Assembly (NCBI GenBank): GCA_014621425.1
Contig: JAANBB010000006.1
Coordinates: 1 to 64,000, forward strand
Length of the DNA stretch: 64,000 nucleotides
DNA from: Cylindrodendrum hubeiense
Taxonomy: Eukaryota > Ascomycota > Sordariomycetes > Hypocreales > Nectriaceae
Direction: 5' to 3'
The stretch's first letter is position 1; the number at the start of each line of letters is the position of its first letter. Shown here in pieces: positions 1 to 12,398 of the stretch. The notes below the pieces were generated by a model. The model worked only from the letters and a program-made list of their open reading frames with translations, did no database searches and was not told the origin of the DNA. The translations under genes and the position numbers were made by a program.

Positions 1-1487
1 CTCGCCTGCGCTGTGGCCACCCCCCGGGGCACCCGCTGTGGGCTCCGCCCCGGAGCGCTCCAGGGAGTGATTCGCGCGAGGGCTGCCGGGGGCTCCAGCG
101 CTGGCCCAAACGTTCCAGCAACCTTCCAGAACGGGCATCGAGCCGGGCTTGGTGTGGCCGAGCAAGACGCCGGGTGGTGGCAACGGGACATCGTTTCGGA
201 GCGGACGTTGTTCCACCTCGACGCCTTGGATCCTGTCGTCGCCTCTACCGATCAACTGGCGATCCATCGCGGGCCAGCACCAGCACCTTTGTTTCCCACT
301 CTGCCACTCTGCCTTATCAGTTGCCGCGCTGCGACGGGCCAATCACCGGCTGGTGCGCTGCTGGTCGTACTCGCACTCCCTGCCCGCGGCACTCGAATCC
401 TGATGCGGCGCGATGCCATGGCCCCCGGGTTGCTCGACGGACGAGTGCAGATCGACCCCGAGATGAGAGCGTAGATTTGCCTGTGGCCGCTGGCCGACCA
501 AACGGGCGACCGACGGCTCTCGCATGCTGTCGCATCCCGTCCCATCGTGGCCTGCCCCGTGCTCTTCGTCCCGTCGCGTGCGGTGCGCCGACGTGGGTGC
601 GTCGACGTGGGTGTATCGACGTGGGTCGCGACATCGAAAACTTGGAGATGGACGCTGCAGACGCAACCTCGAGATAGGGCCCGACACGCGAGGGGTCCCC
701 GGACTGATAAGGTTTCCTACACCCCAGGTCGGGATCATGGATCAGGCCCGCCAAGGGTGCGAAGCTCTCCCTGCACTTTTGCCCCCCCGGCCGCCTGTGT
801 GTATCCGTTTGTGTGTGCGAGCGCGCGTGCGCAACTGCAGCTTGCAGCCAGTCGTCCGCGGGTCTGTGGCTCTGGTGTCCATGGCGTCCATGGTGTCTAT
901 CTGCAGACTATCTGCACGGCAGGGGGACGCGCCCAGAGGATCGTCACCTGGTCCCCCAATGGGCCGCTGCACCGAGATGCTGTCTGAGGGAGCTGGCGAA
1001 CTGGCGATGGGCCATGGAGCTCCCACCGCGCGTGCGACCCTCTCCTGCCGGCCCTCGTGCTCCGACCCTCTTTCTGGGGACCCTCTCTCGGGACTTAAAA
1101 ACCACGGCTCCTCCCCTCCACCAACGATCCTCTTCACAAGTCGTCTTGCGGTTCTGTCCTTTCGTCGTTCCTCTTCAGGGCCCTTGCTGTCAATCCGAGA
1201 CCTGGTCTTGCACCCTCTTGTCTTACCCTCTCCCGCAACTTCTCGTTGTGTTGGTGTTTGAGACAGCAGACCGACCCAGTCGCAAGCACTCGCAGTCTCA
1301 CAATTGAGCTGAGCTGAGCTTGATCTGAGATTGATCTGACAACTGAGCTTCATCTGAGCTTCAGCCCACCAACAAGGAGAGACTGAGCCTTCAACCACGC
1401 TCAAGCCTGCTCCCAAGTCCAAACCATCCAATTGGCACTTTCTCCCAGTTTCACTCCGATTCAACCCGTTCTCCATCAATCATCACC
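1..1487. other. intergenic region with promoter and leader of the nucleoside transporter
   Basis: I see no supportable gene here. The open frames have poor coding character and overlap on both strands. The right part looks like a fungal promoter and 5' leader for the gene starting at 1488: a TTAAAAA TATA-like stretch at about 1095-1101, then a C/T-rich tract (about 1110-1240), then a run of TGAGCT/TGATCT-like short repeats at about 1304-1363. No operator could be recognised. Confidence 0.6.
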
Positions 1488-3507
1488 ATGGCAGACACTA
1501 CCACCAAGCCGGAGACCACCCCCGAGGGCCTCCGCCGTAACTCGGATCCCGCCCTTGATCCTGCTAACCAGCATCATCACCAGCATCACCACCACTCGGC
1601 CCGCGTTGATGCCGAGGGCCACGACGATGCCGTCTACACCACCGGTACCACCGTCGATCCCAGCGTCGTCCCGCTCCAGAGCACTCTCCACAAGCACGAC
1701 ATCGAGACGTCCAAGGGCCTCGAGAACGACGAGAAGCCCAAGCCCGTCGATGGCACTCATGGCACTCCCCCCGACTACAGCGACCACGAGAAGATGGAGC
1801 CCGGCATTGTCTCGACCACCGACGACAACGGCTCGATACCTCGCTACGGCAAGCTGGGGCCTCTGTACCGCCACCGCCGCGTCCTGACCCATCTCTTCAT
1901 TGGCATGCTCTTCACCGGCTGGTGGATCGCCTCGCTGGTCCTCCACCGTGATGACAAGAACTGGGTCGTTCCCTTCCTGGTCTGGCTCGCCATCATGCTG
2001 CGCCTGTTCTTCTTCCATGTTTCCAGCGGCTACGTCTCCAACCCCATTCGCTGGGTCTGGAAGCACTCGGCCGTCATCGTCTACGACAAGATCCCCCCCA
2101 AGGGCCGAACTCCCGCTGGTGCTGCCGTTGCCATCGCCGCCATCCTTGTCGGCTCCTTCGTCTCTGAGGAGAGCGAGGACAACACCCGCGAGAACCGCGC
2201 CGTCAGTCTCTTTGGTATGCTCGTCTTCATTGCTTTCCTCTGGGCCACCAGCCGGGACCGCAGCAAGATCAACTGGCGCACTGTCATCGGCGGCATGCTC
2301 GCCCAGTACGTCATCGGCCTGTTCGTCCTGCGCACTGGTGTCGGATTCGACATCTTCAGCTTCATTGCCGCCCGTGCCGCCGATCTTCTGGGCTTCGCTG
2401 GCGATGGTGTCACCTTCTTGACCTCTGAGGAGACCTCGCAGCTGCCCTGGTTCTTCATCGGTGTCATCCCGGCCATCATCTTCTTCATTTCCATTGTCCA
2501 GGTCCTGTACTACATTGGCTTCCTCCAGTGGTTCATCATCAAGGTTGCCACCTTTGTCTTCTGGGCTCTTGGAGTCTCTGGTGCTGAGGCCGTCGTTGCC
2601 GCTGCCACTCCCTTCATCGGCCAGGGTGAGTCTGCCATGCTGGTCCGTCCCTTCGTCCCCCACATGACCAAGGCCGAGATCCATCAGATCATGACTTGTG
2701 GTTTCGCCACCATTTCGGGTTCCGTCCTGGTCGGTTACATCGGCCTCGGTCTCAACCGTGAGGCCCTGGTCTCGTCGTGCATCATGTCCATCCCCGCCTC
2801 CCTCGCCATCTCCAAGCTGCGCTACCCCGAGACGGAGGAGACGCTCACCGCTGGCCGCGTTGTCATCCCCGACGACGACGAGCACAAGGCTGAGAACGCC
2901 CTCCACGCTTTTGCCAACGGTGCCTGGCTGGGAATCAAGATTGCCGGAACCATCATGACCTCGCTGCTCTGCATCATCGCCATGGTCGGTCTCATCAACG
3001 GCCTCCTCACCTGGTGGGGCCGATACCTCAACATCAACGACCCCGAGTTGACCCTGCAGACCATCCTGGGCTACATCCTGTACCCTGTCGCCTTCTTGCT
3101 GGGAGTTCCCCGCAACGGCGATCTTCTCAAGGTCTCCAAGCTCATTGCCCAGAAGATCATCACCGTAAGTTCCCCTTCATTCCTTTGCGCAATGCTGTAA
3201 AGAGTGACGTCACTGACACCGAATACAGAACGAGTACAACGCCTTTTACGCCCTCACCAACGACGCCGAGTACAGCGACCTCTCGCCCCGCTCCAAGCTC
3301 ATTGCCACCTACGCCCTGTGCGGCTTCGGCAACATTGGATCTCTGGGTATTCAGATCGGTATCCTCGGCCAGCTTGCGCCCTCGCGCAGTGGCGATGTCT
3401 CCAAGTTGGCCCTGTCGGCCCTTGCGTCCGGTATCCTGGCCACCCTTACCTCTGCAAGTGTTGCCGGCCTCGTCGTCACCGACCAGACGACGGGTCTGAC
3501 CTCGTAG
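1488..3507 (+). CDS. concentrative nucleoside transporter (CNT family), 2 exons
   Basis: Likely proton-coupled uptake of nucleosides across the plasma membrane. Exons are 1488-3164 and 3229-3507 (651 aa), with a 64-bp GTAAGT...ACAG intron in phase 0. The first ~115 residues are hydrophilic, His-rich and probably cytosolic. Many hydrophobic helices follow. Family hallmarks visible are the segment around GQGESAMLVRPF (about residues 377-388), the glycine-rich helix GFATISGSVLVGYIGLG, and the C-terminal LCGFGNIGSLGIQIG followed by a final helix, which matches the CNT gating/nucleoside-binding domain. The length fits fungal CNTs, whose N-terminal tail is longer than in bacterial members. The ATG lies in a good context (CACCATGGC). 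The gene converges on the AAA ATPase downstream. Substrate preference cannot be read from the sequence. Confidence 0.93.
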
Positions 3508-4739
3508 TGACTGGTGGACGATTGAAAAGATACCCATGGCTCAAAGAGTGTTTTTGCCTAGCAGTTTAATTATCATAGTATTGTGAGGCTAAAAAGATAC
3601 ACCATTAATGATTCAGTCTGTTCTGAACTACTTGGTCCCATTGCTTCACTCTGAATGCTCCATATGTGCAACTTTATTCCTAGTTCTCATCTAGCACCTT
3701 ATCAGGAAGGTGAACCAAAATCCTCCTGATACCCAAACCATGGAATAGCGACGTTGCACTGCCGACGAGTGGTTCCACTCGCAGTAAGGCTTATTCAGAG
3801 CGGCCTCTGCACGTCTCAACACGCCCCTCCTCCATCGGCAGATTTCCCAAAGTGGGACATCGTACTATAGACGTTGCGGCAGACAGTCGTTGCTTCTCCA
3901 TTCTTTGGCCTCTGGTCGGCCCATCCCCTCGGCGTGAGATCACTGCCTGCCGTATCTGGCTCCATGGCAGGTACGGGGCGGGACCTGGTCCTGGAAACGA
4001 GACGTGAGGGGCCACAGTGGCCCGAGTTTGCGGCCTGGATCGGCTGGAGCCCTGTGCTTGGAGATCTGGCCATGTATGCATATGGAGAAGGATTTTTTTC
4101 TTATTTTTCCCTGCGAGGGTCTCGTTTGGCAGTGCTTGGGATGGGGGGCTGGGGTTTGTTCGTGGGAGATGAGCTGTCGTCTAGACCGGTCGTCTACGTC
4201 TGCGAGATCAACAGCACCCGCGGCTCAACCGTGCACCGTATAAGCTATGATTTGCGATAATCTGCTGGAGCCGTCCTACCCGTGCATCGACGCGTGTGCG
4301 ATCTCCACTGCAGGGTCCATATCGCCCGTGGGCCGTGCAGGGCCGCCGGCTGTACATACATGGTCCAAGTACATGCAAACCGCGGGTGTTGGTGGAGACG
4401 AGGGTCCGCCCGAGTGGAGAGCCAGAACGGCCCGGCATAAGGCCAGACAAAAGGAAAAATTAAAAGAGCTCAATCCACTGATCATACGGCTGGTTTGGAG
4501 CATGCTACGTTGCTTGGCCGTTGGGTGGTTTGGGAGCTACGGCATGGTGTCGTTGAAGCGGCCGTAGCTCGGCGTCAGTCTATCATCAAGTACAGCAGCC
4601 GTTGAGGCTGACATGATCGAAGGTACCCGAAAAGAAAGTGAATGAACATTTATATTATTAGACATGGCAGGGCGGTGAGTGGGCAACGCTGTACCATGGT
4701 AGGACCCCATAGCCGGATACCGAGCCGTGCTCGCATGCC
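3508..4739. other. intergenic region between two convergent 3' ends
   Basis: About 1.2 kb between the stop codons of the nucleoside transporter (+) and the AAA ATPase (-). The first 200 bp is AT-richer and probably holds the 3' UTR and poly(A) region of the transporter. Open frames in the middle (for example 3874-4260) show no family features. Nothing else recognised. Confidence 0.5.
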
Positions 4740-7605
4740 TTAGGCGCCCTCCATGCCATACTGCTGCGTCCATTCGCTGCACTTGCGCACCTCCTCTTCT
4801 CCCACCGAGGACTTGGTCTTCTGCACGGCATCGTAGAGGTCCGCAATCGACAGAGGCGGCTCCCTCAGCTGCTTCGCGGGGACCTTATTCCACCTCATCG
4901 GGATGGCGCCGCCATCATGGGGGTTGCAGGGCGTGTACCACTCGCCCTCTCGATCACGGAACTGGAAGTAGTTAGTATCAACCTGAATGTATTTGGCCAG
5001 GGATCGGTAACCCACCTTTCGAAAGTAAGTCGCAGAGTGCACCTTCTTAACGGGCATCATCAGCGCGTCTTGGACGAGGTTGGCGATATCGCTGCCGGAG
5101 AACCCGACCGTCCTCCAGGCGAGATCGCGGAAAGCCAATTCGGTATTCCCCAACGAGGAGCTCATGTCGCCCAAATGGACCTTGAACAGCTCGCTCCGGG
5201 CGTGCTCGTCCGGCAGCGGGACGTGGATCCGCTTCTGGAACCGCCTCCGCACCGCCGGGTCGAGGGACCACGGCAGATTGGTCGCCGCAAGCACGAAGAC
5301 GCCGTCGTTGTTATTGCCCAGGCCGTCCATCTGGACGAGGAACTCTGTCTTCATGCGGGCAGTATCCTCGGCATTTGGGCCTTCGTTGTCTCGCTTTCCA
5401 CAGAGGGCGTCGACCTCGTCGATGAAGATGATTGACGGCCTCTTCTCTCTGGCAAGGACGAAGAGCTGTCTTATTAATCTGCGAACATGTCAGTGCGTGT
5501 TGCTTATTCCTATCACGTCAAGTAACATACCCTTCGCTTTCGCCTGTCCATTTAGACATAACGTCGCCGCTACTTATACTAAAGAGAGTATGGTCGACCT
5601 CAGTTGCAACGGCCTTTGCGAGATAGCTTTTACCGGTACCTGGCGGGCCATATAGAAGCAGAGCGCGTCTCGCTTGTCGCTTTCCACGGAACATTTGAGG
5701 GAAGCGAAGAGGGAAGATGATGGCCTCTTGGAGCTCTGCCTTGGCAGCTTCGAGACCGGCAACATCCTCCCACTTGACGTTGGGCTTTTCGGAGACGATG
5801 GAGCTTAGAAGCGAGTCCTTGAGGGAGGAGTCGTTGAACTTTTTGCTGAGCTTGTCCATATCCGAAGGGGGTTGCCCAGTCGGGTCTTGTCTGGGGCTAG
5901 GCACATCCCATGTAGAAGCAGATGAGGGAGGCTGAAATGTCTCCCGGACAGCGGGCGATGTTGACTGCGCTGGATTCTTGGCCGCGTGTAGTTCGTGCAG
6001 GGACAATGGGTGTCCGCATGTCCGGCGGACCTTCCAGCATGCCTCGCAGATGTCGTAATCGCCGCCATTGCAAATTTGGCAGCAGTAGACGATGGTCCCG
6101 TCGCCGAGCTGTGACCCGCATCCATCGCACATGGCGTGGGTGCCGGGGAGCTGTCGAAGAGAGACTTTGCTGGGTAGCTGAATGGTGACCTTGTTTAGTG
6201 CGTGTTGGCACCTCTTTGCCGGATTGGCATAGCAACTGAGACACAAGTCAAAGTCGCCGCCGCTGCAAATGCTGCAGTAGTAGGTCTCCTCGCCAATGTT
6301 CAGCCCGTTTGCGCAACCATCGCACGCCAATGAGTTTTCCGCCCACCGGATGGTGATGTCTGTGTCTGTTCGTCGGGTGTCGACCTGCCACATGGCTTGG
6401 ACAAACTCCTCCTTGTCTAGCTTGCCATTTCTATCCTCATCGATGAGCTCCCAAATATCAGAGAGAACTTTTCTGTCGAGTCCGGTGTCGAGCAAGATGC
6501 GGGCGGCTTCAGCACCGGTCAAGTGGTCCCTCCCGCCGCTATGTGCGTCAAACTGCTGCTCGTACCGGCTTCGCATGTTGACGGGAATTAGCGGAGGACG
6601 AAGAGAAGCCGGGACAGTGCTCGCTGGAAGACCGGAATTTGTCCTTTCAGCTGGCGGAGTGGGCTGTGAAGTTGCCTGAGGAGCCGTGCTGGCTCGAGAA
6701 ACCTTGGGGATCATGTGTGCAGGCGGTTTGACGTTTGCTACTAGTTGTTTGAACAGGTCCGCCATAAGGTCGTCATCTGTGGTTAGTTCATAGGGATACT
6801 GGGTTGGGCCCGTGAGTATCGGGATCGCTTCGATAAAGTAAAACTTATTGGACCATGGACAGAGAACAGTGTTGGGCCCTGTGGTGAAGCCAAGTGCGAG
6901 TATATCTTTTGGGATGAGGCTGTTGAACGAGTCGGCTAGGGCTTGCGTCACGCCGTCCCAGTGGAGGGCAGCGCCGGCCTTGACAACGACGGCTTTATCA
7001 TGGCCGAAAAAGATGCCATCGAGAGTGGAGTATTGGCGCGACTGGGAGGTAGGGTCTAAGTACTGGCTGGCGATGGCGACGAAGGCATCGGGAAAGCGAC
7101 CCGACAGCTGAACAGTGGCATCGGCATACCTGATGAACCAGCCGCCGAGGGGAGAGAAGGAGATATGCTGGACAGAAGTACCGGGGACGTCTCGCAGCTG
7201 CTCGATGACGGTGCTTAACAGTTCATCACAGTTGGAGAGCACTGGGGCGAATCAGGTCAACCGACAGTCTGGGGTTACAAGACGGCGGGGATGCAGGCAG
7301 GGACTGAGGCGGGGATTAGGCGGGGAACGCACAGTCGCCGTTTTTCGTCATGATGGCATATCTTCCACCGGGAGACGTGGACATCCATTGGATGCGGGTG
7401 CCGGCCATTTGCTTGTCTTCAAAAGGCTCGGCCAGCTGATCCCAGACCTCTTGGATGGGTTGGGGCAGGTTATTCCTGGTTACTGAGCGTCAGCGCTTTG
7501 TTGATCCCGCCAGGATGACCAGTAAGTGGAGCCTTACGCCAGGGAAAACCGATCGTTGCCAAAGGCCCATGAGGTCCGGTCCGGCCCGAAGTAGTAGAAA
7601 ACCAT
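4740..7605 (-). CDS. AAA ATPase (Vps4/katanin-like) with EH domain and two ZZ zinc fingers
   Basis: Four exons: 7605-7538, 7475-7333, 7241-5531 and 5478-4740 (886 aa). Each join keeps frame and uses GT-AG. Residues 1-240 form a conserved-looking but unrecognised N-terminal region. An EH-type EF-hand domain spans about 290-360, with calcium-loop residues [12 protein letters not shown]. Two ZZ-type fingers follow (about 377-420 and 441-483), each with CDGC, a second Cys pair and terminal His. The AAA domain begins near 550, with Walker A GPPGTGKS (~602) and Walker B IIFIDEVD (D661, E662), sensor-type AATN and RRRF arginine fingers. The C-terminus resembles the Vps4 oligomerisation region ([11 protein letters not shown]). 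No MIT domain is seen, so this is not Vps4 itself. It may remodel complexes at endosomal or vesicle membranes, using EH to bind NPF peptides; that role is inferred. It shares its upstream region with the divergent gene at 8603. Confidence 0.88.
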
Positions 7606-8602
7606 GGTGATCGACGAGTCGTGTCACGGACTCACGGGCTCACGGGCTCACGGAGTGACGATGCGGAGGTGAGGTGGGGAGGATCGAGGTCCGCCCCCGG
7701 CTTGGCAGCGACGGGGCATTTTTGTTCATTCGTGCTGCGGCGCTTGTCTGAGCAGACGCCGCAGCCGCCACGCCGCATCGCTTCAGCTGAAGTCTGGATT
7801 GCGAGGGTGGCTAGACTCGTTGTGGAGTTGATTGGGCCATGTTCCCGTCGTCACTGGGCTGGTGGTACAGTACAGGCACACACTGGTCCCGCAACGGCCG
7901 GTGTCGCGACAGCCTCAGGCAGCATGCGCAACACCGCAACGCCGAAACGCCGAACGGTTGTTCCGGATGTTCGGCCCCGAGCAAAATGCCGCGCGTGGGA
8001 TGCGACCTGGACTTTCGGCATGGCGAGCGTCTGGCTACACGGCACTTCAGATTACACAGCGTCGATTCCACTCGGACTTTGACGGGCTTATGAAGGAAAT
8101 GCGAAGGAAATGGACGCCCCCGGAGAGCTCGGCAGCCCGGCGAACCCGAGCAGACGCAGCGCACCAGTCACGCCAAGGCGCATGGGGCTGGTTTGGGGAT
8201 CGTTTGGCCAGGGCCCGGCGAATCAAGCCGGCAGCCAAGGCGACACTGGAAACGGCGCGGCGAATCGAGCGAGGTCTCACTACGCAGTACGCATGGCTGC
8301 TGGCGATTCGCTGACAATTCGCTGGCGATTCCAGAGCGCGTCCTGCGACAGCTGCCACATAGTGACGTAGGTGGCCCACCTCGCCGGCGCCGGCTTGCGC
8401 TACCGCAGCTTTTCCAGCTTTGTCAAAATTGGTGAGGTCATGTAAGCTGGTGTGGTGATGTCGCAGCGGATCACACACGCTTACAAAACTGACTAATGGG
8501 CCATCTCCAATAAAGTCGACCTTCCCGCTGCAAGTTTTATTGCCATCTTTTGCTGCCCTCGCGATTCCCTCTCCTCCTCGCCTCCATTGCCGTCAAGGCC
8601 TC
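7606..8602. other. divergent intergenic region (shared promoter)
   Basis: About 1 kb between the start codons of the AAA ATPase (-) and the DUF2985-like gene (+), so it must hold both promoters. GC-rich throughout. An 11-bp direct repeat (GCTGGCGATTC) occurs at 8299-8309 and 8321-8331. Open frames here are overlapping shadows with no recognisable domain. Confidence 0.5.
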
Positions 8603-10767
8603 ATGGATCCCCATCGCCAGCCACAGCCTACGGGCCATCTGCAGGTAGCATCCTCATCGTCATCAGCCACGCCACACAACCGCCGCAGGCTATCGCCATC
8701 GCCCTCACGGTCGCCCGCCAACCCTGCCACCCCGGCCGCCCTCGACGACGGCGCCGGCGACTACTTTCCCGCGCTCGTCGAGGCTCCCTCAGCTCGCTCG
8801 GTTCGATCTCGCCTTTCTCAGCCGTCCTCGCGTCGCTCTTCAATCGTTGCCACTCCCGGGACCCGCCCGGCTCTGGACCAGGGGCGCATCTCCAGCATCC
8901 GTATTCGACGATCATCAAACGCATCGATCCGCACCCCTGGAAACGGCCAACCTACCCCGAGTGAGGGTCTCTTCGATAGCCGCGATGCCCCGGGAGGTCG
9001 ACCTCGCAGCATCTCCCAGCCGGAACGCGCCCATGTTCCCGACAATGCTGGCTTGGCCAGGCACTCCAGGAGGGTTCCGCAGATTGCCATGCCGCGTCTA
9101 ACAGAAGAGGGCGGCCGCCCGACTCTCGCTGAACTTGGCGTCGACACCACGTCACCCATCTCTCCAACCATGTCCTTGCCAGAACACACGACAAGTCCCA
9201 TTCCCGAGCTTGCCCCAGATAGAAACAGGCTTCAAAGGAAAAGGAAACTGAGCAACATGTTCTGGCCCGGAAAAACTGGAAGACAGACCGAAAGCCGTGA
9301 CTCTCGTCAGTCTCAGGCCACCCAGGAAGAAGATGAATACGGCCAGGAGCTGGTCGACTGGCTGGACATGATCGGTACGATAATCAATGCCCAGTCCATT
9401 ACTCATACTAACAGCCACTAGATCCCGAGGTTCAAACTTTGTCTACTCTTACCAACGTCCAAAACTCCCTGTTCATCCCCGACTTGGGCAGCCTGATTAA
9501 TCGTCGACCCACCTATGTCCTCTCCCAACACGCCCCCGAGCAGGAGTGGGCAAAGGGTGCCATGGCCGAAGAGAGGCGCCGTGCAGACCAGCAACTCGCA
9601 GACTTGGATCCGGAACGTCCTCCCATTCAAAGAACGAGTACAATCTCTTCCCGACTGACAGAGTCACACTACGCGGCACTCCCTCATGGTACCAGCCTCG
9701 AGGGGTGGAGCGCAGCTGAGAAGTCGGAATTGGACGACCATGTCCGGCATATGCTGCACTCTCGACGCGCTCGGTTCAAGCGGAGAATGAGGGGATTTGG
9801 CCAGTATGTGAAGAGACCGTTGGGCTTCTTCGTCACACTTTACGCCACTCTCATCACACTCTTTGGCTTGGCCTGGGTCCTCTTCCTCATCGGATGGATC
9901 TACGTCGGAGACAAGCAAGTGTACACCATCCACATCATCGACAGTGTTCTGGTCGCCCTCTTTGCTGTCATGGGTGATGGCTTGGCACCATTCAGAGTCG
10001 TCGATACCTACCACATGTTCTTTATCGCTCGCTATTCTCGCATGATTCGCAACGCCGAGAAGGGCAAGCGGCCCAGGTCGAAACTTCGAAAGCGTAGCAT
10101 TCCCGATGAGGTGCAAGAAAATCTCGACCCCAACGGCGGATGTATTACCTCTCACGAGGCGCGGGAGATTTTACGCTCTGCAGGCCCTTGCGCCAACGAC
10201 GAAAACCGCGACTCCAACCAAATGGCCGATCTCGAGAGTGCAAAGTCCTCTGACACAGATCATGACCTCCCCGCCTTGACATATGCCCAGCTGAAAAGCC
10301 TGCAACATCACCAAAAGAAATTTTCCAGGTCTCACAGCTTTTACAAACCGCACGAAACATTCACCCATCACTCGTTTCCCCTGGGCTATCTTATTGCCAT
10401 CGTTGTCCTCCTCGACTGTCACTCCCTCTTGCAGATTTCGCTGGGCGCCTGCACATGGGGAATCGACTACCATACTCGTCCCTTTGCCATCACGACTGTC
10501 ATTCTATGCGTGAGCATAACTTGCAACATCACCGCCGGACTATTGATTAGCAGAGGCGATCGCAAGACGAGAAAGAAGGAAGTGATGGAGCTCATTGATA
10601 GACAAGAGCTTACCGAACATGCCATAAAGCATATCGAGGAGAAGAGAAAGAAGGAGCAAGAGAAGGCGGAAAAGGAAAAAGAGCAGGAAAAAGAACAGGA
10701 AAAGGAAGACCAGAACAGCCAGAGTGAGAGTTCCAGGAGTGGGAAGCTTTTCAAGTTGCCGAGCTGA
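8603..10767 (+). CDS. DUF2985-like fungal integral membrane protein
   Basis: Two exons, 8603-9374 and 9422-10767 (705 aa). The 47-bp intron has a consensus TACTAAC branch site and a CACTAG acceptor. The first ~380 residues are Ser/Pro/Arg-rich and likely disordered and cytosolic. Hydrophobic segments begin near residue 393 (FFVTLYATLITLFGLAWVLF), then around the VLVALFAVMGDGL segment, then two near the end (LGYLIAIVVLLDC and TTVILCVSITCNITAGLL). The DTYHM region after the second helix matches my memory of fungal DUF2985 proteins. The C-terminus is a highly charged Lys/Glu/Gln coil. Function is unknown. The start at 8603 is the first in-frame ATG. Family name is from recognition only. Confidence 0.8.
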
Positions 10768-11312
10768 GTATGAGCGTAATTACATGAACTTGATATATAT
10801 ACCATGCACGGCCGAATCATGATTCAATAATACCTAATTGATCCTTCCACGGGATATTTTCCAATGCCGGCTGACTGTGCACTTACTTTTCGTATTCACG
10901 TATAGGCATTCGCGTATAGGCATTCAACAGGGATGGGATGTGTAGCATCCCGAGTAGCGCCCGCTGGAGATGCTGACTTGGTCGGTGCTGGTGCAGTGCC
11001 CCCAACTTGCTAGGCTGTTGCCAAGACCTCAGCCGCAGACGTGCGCCAAGACTTGTTGACGTCGTGGATGATGATGCGTGATACATGGGACCTTATTTGG
11101 ACCGCGCCCCCATCAATCGACCGAGTTTGGGCAGGAATGGTATTAAATCATCATGAACGGGATAGATCACCTGTATGAGTCTGCGGATCAGCTCCCGTTC
11201 GGGCATGGTTTGGATTTCAAACGTTGATCGCGAATGAGATTTGACATTAAGTACATGTACGCTATTTGGGAGATGAACACCGGGCTATGCGATTCGGGTC
11301 TTCTTCGACAGC
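10768..11312. other. intergenic region between convergent 3' ends
   Basis: 545 bp between the stops of the DUF2985-like gene (+) and the CFEM gene (-). A short direct repeat, GTATAGGCATTC, occurs twice at about 10900-10925. No gene recognised. Confidence 0.5.
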
Positions 11313-12398
11313 TTAGGGGAGCTCAGTAACTGGGTTAACAGGCCGAGGCGTTGAATGAAGCTCGGGAGGCAGCTGGGGGTTGGAATGAAGCTCGTTGGGT
11401 AGCGGCGGGTTCGACAGCGTGTCGGAATGCAATTCTTGCCTCGGCGACGGCGTGGTCCCCATCATTTCATGTTGGTTCGTAATCGCAGTCCCCTCTGGGC
11501 TGACGCTCGGCTCGTACTTTAGAGGTGTCGAGCTTTGGGTCGGAGGAGAAGGGCTCTGGGCGTCGGAGGTCTGCTGGGGCACGACATAGCCATGGGGGTG
11601 CCAGCCCTGCGGCGGATAGCCTGGGGGCCCCTGGTTCTGGGGGGGATAGCCGGACGGCGGGTATCCCTGCGGCGGAGGAGCCTGGTACGCGGACATCGGG
11701 GGTTGCTGGTTGTTTGGCATCGGGGGCGGTTGGTTGTTTGCCATGGCCTGCCTGTTCTTCTTACGCCGGAGCAGTGCGAGATATCCAAGAGCAGCCGAAA
11801 TCAGCGGGATTCCTACGCCGAGGCCAACGCCCAGTCCGGTCTTGAGGGTTTTGCTGCTCTTCTTCTTCGTCGTGTAGCCGCTCGAGGAGTCGCTGCTGTC
11901 GTCAGATGTCGGCACGGCGAAGTCAGAGTTGGCCGCCGTTTGCGAGACGCTGCTGTCGGCTGTGCTGTCGGCCGTCGTGTTGCTGTCGTCGGCCGTCGCG
12001 CTGGCTGTCTCGGAGGCCTGGGTGTCCGTAGCGGCAACCGTGGAACATGCAATTCCCGTCGGCATCGAGTATCCCGCGTAGCTACACACCGACCTGGCGT
12101 AGTCCTCTGCTTCCTCGCGGGCCGAGTCGGTGCAGCTCTCGTGGAGACAGCAGACGCCGGCGCTCAGGTAGGCCTTGTTCTTGCAGATACAGTTAAGATC
12201 GTACGATTCGCACTCTGAAGACGACCCGGTGCCGGATAGTCCTCCTAAGCAGTCATCCTGGTGGAACGGTCAGAGCCTCGTGGGGGATTCGATTCAGACG
12301 CCTGGTGAATCGCGACTTACTGCACACGCGGGCAAGGTCTGGCATGTCGCGACACGGGCAACCGCCAGCACCACGGCCAACCCTGAGTGGAATTTCAT
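11313..12398 (-). CDS. CFEM-domain single-pass membrane protein
   Basis: Two exons, 12398-12321 and 12257-11313 (340 aa). The 63-bp intron starts GTAAGT and ends CCACCAG. An N-terminal signal peptide (MKFHSGLAVVLAVARVA) precedes a Cys-rich CFEM module (about residues 25-90). The Cys order fits the family: PACADDC, a Cys pair separated by one residue (NCIC), then CC and two further Cys. A Ser/Thr/Ala-rich stalk follows, then one helix (GLGVGLGVGIPLISAALGYLALL) with a KKK stop-transfer side and RRKK after it. The cytosolic tail is rich in Pro, Gln, Gly and Tyr. CFEM proteins act at the fungal surface in haem or iron acquisition, adhesion or host sensing. The transmembrane helix rather than a GPI signal suggests a receptor-like form; ligand unknown. 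Confidence 0.88.

Noticed and set aside
13..1479. Several overlapping open frames of 80-245 codons upstream of the transporter
   Set aside because: They occur in all frames on both strands in GC-rich DNA, with odd composition and no family match by eye.
1476..2906. 476-codon minus-strand open frame opposite the nucleoside transporter
   Set aside because: It mirrors the GC-rich coding strand, is made of Asp/Gly/Val-rich low-information sequence, and has no domain. The plus-strand protein is a clear transporter.
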